Assembly: GCA_963966775.1 (NCBI GenBank)
Contig: CAXAAH010000027.1
Coordinates: 1-19,454, forward strand
Length of the DNA: 19,454 nt
Source of the DNA: UBA685 sp002299005
GTDB taxonomy: Bacteria; Pseudomonadota; Alphaproteobacteria; Puniceispirillales; Puniceispirillaceae
Reading direction: 5' to 3'
In this document: one piece after another, positions 15,397 through 19,454 of the stretch
How the letters are laid out: the number at the start of each line of letters is the position of its first letter
Position numbering within the stretch: the first letter of the stretch is position 1
The notes under the pieces: model-generated
Databases searched by the model: none
The model's input: the letters and a program-made list of their open reading frames with translations, nothing else
What the model was told of the DNA's origin: nothing
Translations under genes and position numbers: made by a program

Positions 15397-15933
15397 ATGG
15401 ATGCCTCATCTGCCTTTCAAGATAGCCTGCCTCTTCATCCAGATAGGCTGATTGAAAAAATAGACTCTCTTGGCCTTGCCTATACATCTTACAGCCACCC
15501 GCCCTTGCGCACAGTGGCTGATTCAAAGGCGTTTCGTGATGAGTTACTCACCGCAGAAGAAGGCGGGTTTCATATTAAGAATCTCTATTTGCGTGATAAG
15601 AAAAAACGCAATTATCTGGCCGTTATTCAAGAAGATAAAGAGGTTGATCTTAAAGCCTTGGCAGAGCCGCTTGGGGCGGGGCGTATTTCTTTTGGCTCAC
15701 AAGAGCGGCTATTGACGCATCTTGGCGTGCGCCCCGGTGCGGTAACACCGCTTGCGATGATGCATGGGGCGAGCCAAGATGTGACGATTGGGCTTGACCG
15801 TGAGTTGCTAGCGGCCAAACAGGTCTATATGCACCCGCTGGTCAATGACCGCACGATTGGGATGAGTGGCGCAGATGTGTTGCGCTTCCTTGAGGCCTTT
15901 TCAATCACGCCAATCATGCTAGATATCAGTTAG
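15397..15933 (+). CDS. Prolyl-tRNA editing protein ProXp-ala (YbaK/EbsC superfamily)
   Basis: Free-standing hydrolase that removes alanine from mischarged Ala-tRNA(Pro) in the cytoplasm, protecting proline codons. The 178 residues are one YbaK-type domain. Characteristic stretches are YTSYSHPPLRTVADSKAFRD (29-48), GFHIKNLYLRDKKKRNYL (58-75, with the conserved KNL(Y/F)L core around Lys63), and GRISFGSQERLLTHLGVRPGA (96-116), then a conserved MMHG and a late HPL segment. These match the PrdX/ProXp-ala group rather than the shorter YbaK (Cys-tRNA-Pro deacylase) group. Alphaproteobacterial prolyl-tRNA synthetases typically have a reduced editing insertion domain and depend on this protein. The ATG lacks a clear Shine-Dalgarno. 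cnoX follows about 40 bases downstream on the same strand. Confidence 0.9.
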   Translation: MDASSAFQDSLPLHPDRLIEKIDSLGLAYTSYSHPPLRTVADSKAFRDELLTAEEGGFHIKNLYLRDKKKRNYLAVIQEDKEVDLKALAEPLGAGRISFGSQERLLTHLGVRPGAVTPLAMMHGASQDVTIGLDRELLAAKQVYMHPLVNDRTIGMSGADVLRFLEAFSITPIMLDIS

Positions 15934-15973
15934 AAGAAACGATTAATAACACCAATCATAAAGGTATGATTTG

Positions 15974-16903
15974 ATGGACTTTCCGCAAAATAACGCTCCT
16001 TTGACGATGGGCAATGAGGCCCCAAGCGAACCAGCTCTTATCACCGATGTTTCAATGGAAAATTTCCTTGATGTGGTGGTTGAAGGCTCTAAGTCTGCGC
16101 CTGTGATTGTCCAATTTTGGGCACCTTGGTGCGGGCCATGTAAACAGCTTGGCCCTGTGCTTGAACAAGAGGTTCAGAAAAATGGCAAGGTGCGCATGGC
16201 GCGTGTGAATATTGACGAAAATCAAGAGATCGCCGCGCAATTGCGTGTCCAGTCAGTGCCAACCGTCTATGCCTTTATTGATGGCCAGCCTGTTGATGGG
16301 TTCCAAGGCGCACAAGCACCTTCTGCGGTAACTGAATTTGTGACCAAACTTGCCGCGATGGCCCCCGGCGCGCCTGATGTGACGCCTTTGCTTGAAGCAG
16401 GGGAGGCCGCGCTGGCACAAAATGATGGGGCAGGCGCGATGGCCGCCTTCCAGCAAGCCATGGCAGAGGCACCTGAATCGCTGGAAGCTTTGGCAGGGCT
16501 TGTCAAAGCGATGGTTGCGCTGGGCGATCTTGAAAATGCGCGGGAAATTATCGAAGCTCTTGAAGAAGAACAGCTGGCCAAACCTTTTATGCGTGAAGCA
16601 CAAGCGGCGGTCGAATTGGGCGCGAAAACAGATGGCGCGGCAGGTGATATCGCCCCGCTAGAGGCGGCGGTTGCCGCAGATGAAGCCAATCTTGATGCGC
16701 GTTATGATTTGGCGATGGCCCTATTCGCCGCGGGCAATAAAGAAGAGGCGATGGCGCAATTATTGGAATCTATTCGCCGTGATAGAGATCACAATGACGC
16801 GGCGGCCAAAACACAGCTGTTGGAATTCTTTGAGGCGCTAGGTGTGGGTGACCCGATGGTTATCAGAGCAAGGCGTAAATTATCCTCCTATTTGTTTTCT
16901 TAA
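15974..16903 (+). CDS. cnoX: Co-chaperone/thioredoxin CnoX (YbbN family): thioredoxin domain plus TPR region
   Basis: Cytoplasmic chaperedoxin that holds unfolding proteins under stress and protects their thiols. The 309 residues begin with a thioredoxin domain (about 22-128): WAPWCGPCKQLGPV at 49-62 with Cys53 and Cys56, the cis-proline in SVPTVYAF (Pro96), and the family's DGFQGAQ. The remaining part (about 137-309) is an Ala- and Glu-rich helical region of TPR-like repeats ending in the conserved GDPMVIRARRKLSSYLFS, which marks YbbN/CnoX. The intact CGPC predicts disulfide reductase activity, unlike E. coli YbbN (SQHC). ATG 15974 is chosen because AAAGG lies nine bases upstream; a TTG one codon earlier is in frame but less likely. 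A hairpin with a T-run follows the gene. Confidence 0.93.
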   Translation: MDFPQNNAPLTMGNEAPSEPALITDVSMENFLDVVVEGSKSAPVIVQFWAPWCGPCKQLGPVLEQEVQKNGKVRMARVNIDENQEIAAQLRVQSVPTVYAFIDGQPVDGFQGAQAPSAVTEFVTKLAAMAPGAPDVTPLLEAGEAALAQNDGAGAMAAFQQAMAEAPESLEALAGLVKAMVALGDLENAREIIEALEEEQLAKPFMREAQAAVELGAKTDGAAGDIAPLEAAVAADEANLDARYDLAMALFAAGNKEEAMAQLLESIRRDRDHNDAAAKTQLLEFFEALGVGDPMVIRARRKLSSYLFS

Positions 16904-16937
16904 AAACTGATCTATATCGAGGGAGATGATAATTTTT

Positions 16938-16987
16938 GCCCCGATATTTGGTGACAGCCGTTCACAATCGATAAAGGGGCCTTTTTT
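16938..16987 (+). terminator. Hairpin with T-run after cnoX (intrinsic terminator or attenuator)
   Basis: GCCCC (16938-16942) pairs with GGGGC (16976-16980), and inside it GTGA and TCAC can pair around a seven-base loop with partial pairing in between, giving a long, imperfect stem-loop. CTTTTTT follows at once (six T's, 16982-16987). This ends the cnoX transcript; because the next start codon is only 16 bases further on, it could also act as a leader attenuator for the LON-domain gene. Confidence 0.55.
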
Positions 16988-17002
16988 AAGTAGGAAGTCA
17001 TA

Positions 17003-17680
17003 ATGTCCAGAGGACCTTTTGAACCATTATTTGACGAATTGCCTGATACGATGCCGCTATTTCCCCTATCAGGCGCGTTACTATTGCCGGGCGGCAGCCT
17101 GCCGTTGAATATTTTTGAGCCGCGCTATTTGGCGATGATCCAAGAGGCGATGTCTAGCGGTCATCGGATGATAGGCATGATCCAGCCGCAAAATGATGGC
17201 AATGGCTATTATCAGGTGGGATGCGCTGGCCGGATTTCGGAATTTTCAGAATCAGATGATGGGCGCTATATTATCAGCCTATCTGGCATTGCGCGTTTTG
17301 ACTGTCACAGCCACCATCTCGATGAGGCAGGCTTTCTTGTCGGCCAAGTTGATTTTGCGAAATTTGCCCAAGATTTGGAACCTGATACAAGCCTGATTGA
17401 ACGCGATAATCTGTTATCTGTGTTGCGGACTTATTTTGATGTGAAGGGCTTTTCGGCTGATTGGTCGCATATTGATGAATGCCAAGATGAGCGTCTTGTC
17501 ACCACCCTATCGATGATTTGCCCGTTTGATGGCACCGAAAAACAGGCCTTATTGGAAACAGAGGATTTGGCATCTCGTACCCAGCTTTTGATAGCGATGC
17601 TTGAGATGTCTGTGTTGGGCCATGAGGGCGCGGTGCAAGATAATCAGCCATCTGATGATGGGCCCAGAAGAGCGCATTAA
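17003..17680 (+). CDS. LON N-terminal (substrate-binding) domain protein
   Basis: A 225-residue protein consisting of the N-terminal substrate-recognition domain of Lon protease without the ATPase and Ser-Lys protease domains. The family signature is at 17-42: MPLFPLSGALLLPGGSLPLN followed by IFEPRYL. GCAGRISEFSESDDGRYIISLSGIARF (73-99) is the usual beta-rich continuation. The C-terminal half is helical. Function is unproven; a role in substrate or partner binding for proteolysis or folding is plausible. Its place directly after cnoX, a holdase, and before Trm112-like and DUF971 genes is a frequent alphaproteobacterial neighbourhood. AGGA lies about eight bases before the ATG. The stop codon lies inside a perfect 14-base tandem duplication (17667-17694). 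Confidence 0.88.
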   Translation: MSRGPFEPLFDELPDTMPLFPLSGALLLPGGSLPLNIFEPRYLAMIQEAMSSGHRMIGMIQPQNDGNGYYQVGCAGRISEFSESDDGRYIISLSGIARFDCHSHHLDEAGFLVGQVDFAKFAQDLEPDTSLIERDNLLSVLRTYFDVKGFSADWSHIDECQDERLVTTLSMICPFDGTEKQALLETEDLASRTQLLIAMLEMSVLGHEGAVQDNQPSDDGPRRAH

Positions 17681-17694
17681 GAAGAGCGCATTAA
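17667..17694 (+). repeat. Perfect 14-base tandem duplication over a stop codon
   Basis: GAAGAGCGCATTAA occurs twice without interruption, at 17667-17680 and 17681-17694. The TAA of the first copy is the stop of the LON-domain gene; the second copy lies in the spacer before the Trm112-like gene and adds a second TAA out of frame. This looks like a replication-slippage event that did not change the protein, only the spacing between the two genes. Confidence 0.9.
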
Positions 17695-17719
17695 TATAAG
17701 CAGGGGGGCGTTTATAAAA

Positions 17720-17917
17720 ATGGAAAAACAAGCCCGCACATCTCGCGCCTTATTAACGCACCTTGTCTGCCCTATCACGAAGGGGCCGCTTGATTATGAT
17801 GCGAAAAATCAGCGTCTGATTAGCCAGCAAATCAAAAAAGCCTTCCCCATCCGCTCTGGCGTGCCGATCTTATTGATTGAAGAAGCGCAGGAAATCACGC
17901 TAGAAGATATGAGATAA
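17720..17917 (+). CDS. Trm112-like small protein (UPF0434/YcaR family)
   Basis: A 65-residue protein of the bacterial Trm112 family, whose eukaryotic and archaeal members activate methyltransferases. LLTHLVCPITKGPLDYD (11-27), LISQQIKKAFPIRSGVPILL (34-53) and the final acidic tail follow the YcaR pattern (LVCPxxKGxL...AFPIRxGIPxLL). Only one cysteine (Cys17) is present, so the zinc site of eukaryotic Trm112 is absent, as is usual in bacterial members. A run of six G's (17703-17708, within AGGGGGG) about eleven bases upstream of the ATG serves as the ribosome binding site. It sits 39 bases after the LON-domain gene and 42 before the DUF971 gene; the three are probably one transcript. Its partner methyltransferase is not evident here. 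Confidence 0.9.
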   Translation: MEKQARTSRALLTHLVCPITKGPLDYDAKNQRLISQQIKKAFPIRSGVPILLIEEAQEITLEDMR

Positions 17918-17959
17918 TGGGCGTGATTAGATGCCCCTCATGAAACAAATAAGAGGTCT

Positions 17960-18319
17960 ATGATGAGTGATTTACGGCCACCTGCGGTGAAATCAATCCG
18001 CCTATCACCGGCAAAAACCACTTTAAATATCCTGTTTCAAGATGGGTTTGAGGCGGTGCTATCGGCTGAATTATTGCGCGTTGAATCGCCTTCGGCTGAG
18101 GTCCAAGGCCATGGGGCTGATCAAAAGAAAATCATCTTGGGCAAAAAAGATATCACCATCACAGCGATTGAACCTGTCGGCCATTATGCGGTCCGCCTGA
18201 CCTTTGATGATGGCCATGATACCGGCATTTATTCATGGGCCCTATTTTATGATTATGGCAAAAAGAGCGATGAGATGATGGCGGCCTATCATGAGGCGGC
18301 AAAGACCGCGACACTCTAG
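17960..18319 (+). CDS. DUF971 protein (gamma-butyrobetaine hydroxylase-like N-terminal domain)
   Basis: A 119-residue single-domain protein. The pattern matches DUF971: SIRLSPAKTTLNILFQDG with an N-terminal beta-sheet (about 12-30), LLRVESPSAEVQGHG (37-51), IEPVGHYAVRLTFDDGHDTGIYSWALFYDYG (about 72-102), where the DDGHDTGIYSW segment is the family hallmark. The same domain forms the N-terminus of gamma-butyrobetaine hydroxylase, and alone it often sits near Mrp/ApbC iron-sulfur carriers. No iron-sulfur gene is visible here. Two adjacent ATGs are possible starts; AGAGG lies three bases before 17960 and six before 17963, so 17963 (118 residues) may be the one used. It converges on the UbiH-family gene with only four bases between stop codons. 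Confidence 0.9.
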   Translation: MMSDLRPPAVKSIRLSPAKTTLNILFQDGFEAVLSAELLRVESPSAEVQGHGADQKKIILGKKDITITAIEPVGHYAVRLTFDDGHDTGIYSWALFYDYGKKSDEMMAAYHEAAKTATL

Positions 18320-18323
18320 ACAG

Positions 18324-19454
18324 CTAGTCTATATGGCCTTTTAGCAAGGGCGCGCTGGATAATTTGCCGCCCATTGCCACATCACATAATTGCTTTTTCA
18401 AAGGCGTTTTATCAATCATCGACATGCCCATAGCCGCGCCCATATTTATCAGGGATGAGAGCGGTGTTTTGGGCCGTGATAACAGCCTATTTAGCTGTGA
18501 GGTCAGCGCCGAGAGTGCCAAGATTTCAGGCATGCGCCGTCTTTGATAGGCGGCCATCACGCTTGGATGATTTGCGCATAGGCCTTTTGCTTTGGTGTCT
18601 TGCAAGATAGCCAGCAAAATCGCCGCATCAGCAAGCGCCAGATTATACCCCATCCCGGCAAGCGGGTGTATCGCATGCGCCGCATCACCTGCTAGTATCA
18701 GGCGGCCCTTTGATAGGCGGCGGTTGAAATGAGGGCGAAGAGGAAATGCGCCGCGTGGCCCTGCGAGGGTCAATTTGCCAAGCTCATCTCCAAAGGCGTT
18801 TGTGATGGCCTCTGAGAGCGCGTCATCATCTTGTGCCATCAGCGCTTGTGCTTGCGCTTCGCCTGTTGACCAGACAAGCGAGACTTGCTTGCCAGCTAGC
18901 GGCATTAGCGCAATGGGGCCTGTCGCAAGAAAGCGTTGATAGGCGGTATCATCATGGCCAATTTCGGCGTCCAATGTGGCGATGAGGGCACGCTGGCCCG
19001 TCTCTTCGATTTTGGGCGTGATACCAGCAAGCGCGCGCAAAGGGCTTTTGACGCCATCACAAGCAATCACAAGATCAGACGTCATCACCGCCCCTGATGC
19101 CAGTTCAAGTGTCGCGCTATCTGCGGCATCATGATAGGCCGTGATGCTGTCATCAACCAGCGTGATAGGGTGCGGCGCCTCAGCTATCGCCTCATCCAAG
19201 GCGTTATCTAGCTGATGATTTTCAACCACATAGGCCATGGTTAGCGGCTGAGATGACCAATTTAACAGCCAGTCAGAATGATAGGGCCGCGCATCCCCAA
19301 TCGCGACTTTGATCTGGTCAATCGGGGCCATTTTACCCGTCAGCCTGTCCATCAGACCAAGGGCAGATAGCATCTTGGCACCCGCATTGTGAATGGTCGT
19401 AGAGCGCCTATCAATGGGGGTATTTCCCGCCCCATCCCTAGGCGCATTTGGCGC
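18324..19454 (-). CDS. UbiH/UbiF/COQ6-family FAD-dependent monooxygenase, 5'-truncated by window edge
   Basis: Class A flavoprotein hydroxylase acting on the aromatic ring during ubiquinone synthesis, normally membrane-associated. In-window coding is 376 codons. The frame stays open from ATG 19373 to the window edge (27 further codons, including RRSTTIHNAGAKML, the conserved D-R-x-T region of the family), so ATG 19373 is not the real start and the N-terminal GxGxxG FAD fold lies outside. Visible are the middle motif ACDGVKSPLRALAG (the DG motif) and the second FAD motif LILAGDAAHAIHPLAGMGYNLALADAAILL. The usual GQGLNLGLRD form is replaced by GMGYNLALAD, which keeps the spacing. Which ring position it hydroxylates (UbiH, UbiF, UbiL or similar) cannot be told. 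It is convergent with the DUF971 gene. Confidence 0.88.
   Translation of the reverse strand, partial: APNAPRDGAGNTPIDRRSTTIHNAGAKMLSALGLMDRLTGKMAPIDQIKVAIGDARPYHSDWLLNWSSQPLTMAYVVENHQLDNALDEAIAEAPHPITLVDDSITAYHDAADSATLELASGAVMTSDLVIACDGVKSPLRALAGITPKIEETGQRALIATLDAEIGHDDTAYQRFLATGPIALMPLAGKQVSLVWSTGEAQAQALMAQDDDALSEAITNAFGDELGKLTLAGPRGAFPLRPHFNRRLSKGRLILAGDAAHAIHPLAGMGYNLALADAAILLAILQDTKAKGLCANHPSVMAAYQRRRMPEILALSALTSQLNRLLSRPKTPLSSLINMGAAMGMSMIDKTPLKKQLCDVAMGGKLSSAPLLKGHID

Noticed and set aside
16253..16689. Several overlapping open frames antisense to cnoX (up to 140 codons)
   Set aside because: Ala/Ser-rich or Arg/His-rich mirror images of an Ala-rich coding sequence; no domain or start signal.
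1..19454. CRISPR array, prophage, transposon, toxin-antitoxin or restriction-modification system
   Set aside because: No repeat-spacer pattern, integrase, transposase, terminal repeats or paired small genes were seen; ccrM has the solitary, cell-cycle architecture and no endonuclease neighbour.

Overview
This window is a stretch of alphaproteobacterial chromosome made almost entirely of housekeeping genes. The best lineage evidence is a cell-cycle DNA methyltransferase of the CcrM type (GANTC) next to rnhB. Supporting evidence is a free-standing ProXp-ala editing protein, a thioredoxin-active CnoX, an Apt/UMF1-transporter pair and a Ugd of the alphaproteobacterial kind. Base composition is moderate for the class, which would fit a marine, SAR116/Rhodospirillales-like organism, but that placement is inference only. 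I found no insertion sequence, phage gene, CRISPR array or integrase. Gene packing is tight, and no gene-free stretch exceeds about 245 bases.

Layout. Bases 1-4362 (+): the 3' part of a soluble lytic transglycosylase, moaB, rnhB, then a 228-base leader and ccrM. Bases 4376-8373 (-): malate synthase G, apt and a UMF1-family MFS transporter. The 151-base gap upstream of malate synthase holds overlapping palindromes, one of which closely resembles the IclR operator. Bases 8525-10824 (-): a phosphomannomutase/phosphoglucomutase and galU. Bases 10925-12836 (+), divergent from galU: gmhA and ugd. A bidirectional terminator and a tRNA-Gly(GCC) gene (-), with a recognisable promoter, follow. Bases 13080-15180 (-): a DegT-type aminotransferase overlapping a Gfo/Idh/MocA oxidoreductase. 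Bases 15397-18319 (+): proXp-ala, cnoX, a LON-N-domain gene, a Trm112-like gene and a DUF971 gene. Bases 18324-19454 (-): a UbiH/COQ6-family monooxygenase cut by the window edge.

How the genes work together. Bases 8525-15180 form a loose envelope-sugar region. Phosphosugar mutase plus GalU make UDP-glucose, Ugd oxidises it to UDP-glucuronate, and GmhA starts the heptose branch of LPS core synthesis. The oxidoreductase/aminotransferase pair would put an amino group on C3 of a UDP-sugar. The Gnn pathway for 2,3-diaminoglucose lipid A is the most attractive reading, and a Wbp/Wlb-like O-antigen pathway is the alternative. The rest serve glyoxylate metabolism, purine salvage, translation fidelity, protein quality control, molybdenum cofactor, cell-wall turnover, ubiquinone synthesis and DNA methylation.

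The signals most worth a second look are regulatory: two GANTC sites and a palindrome in the ccrM leader, and the IclR-like palindromes upstream of malate synthase G. I did not find evidence for a wholly new system in this window.
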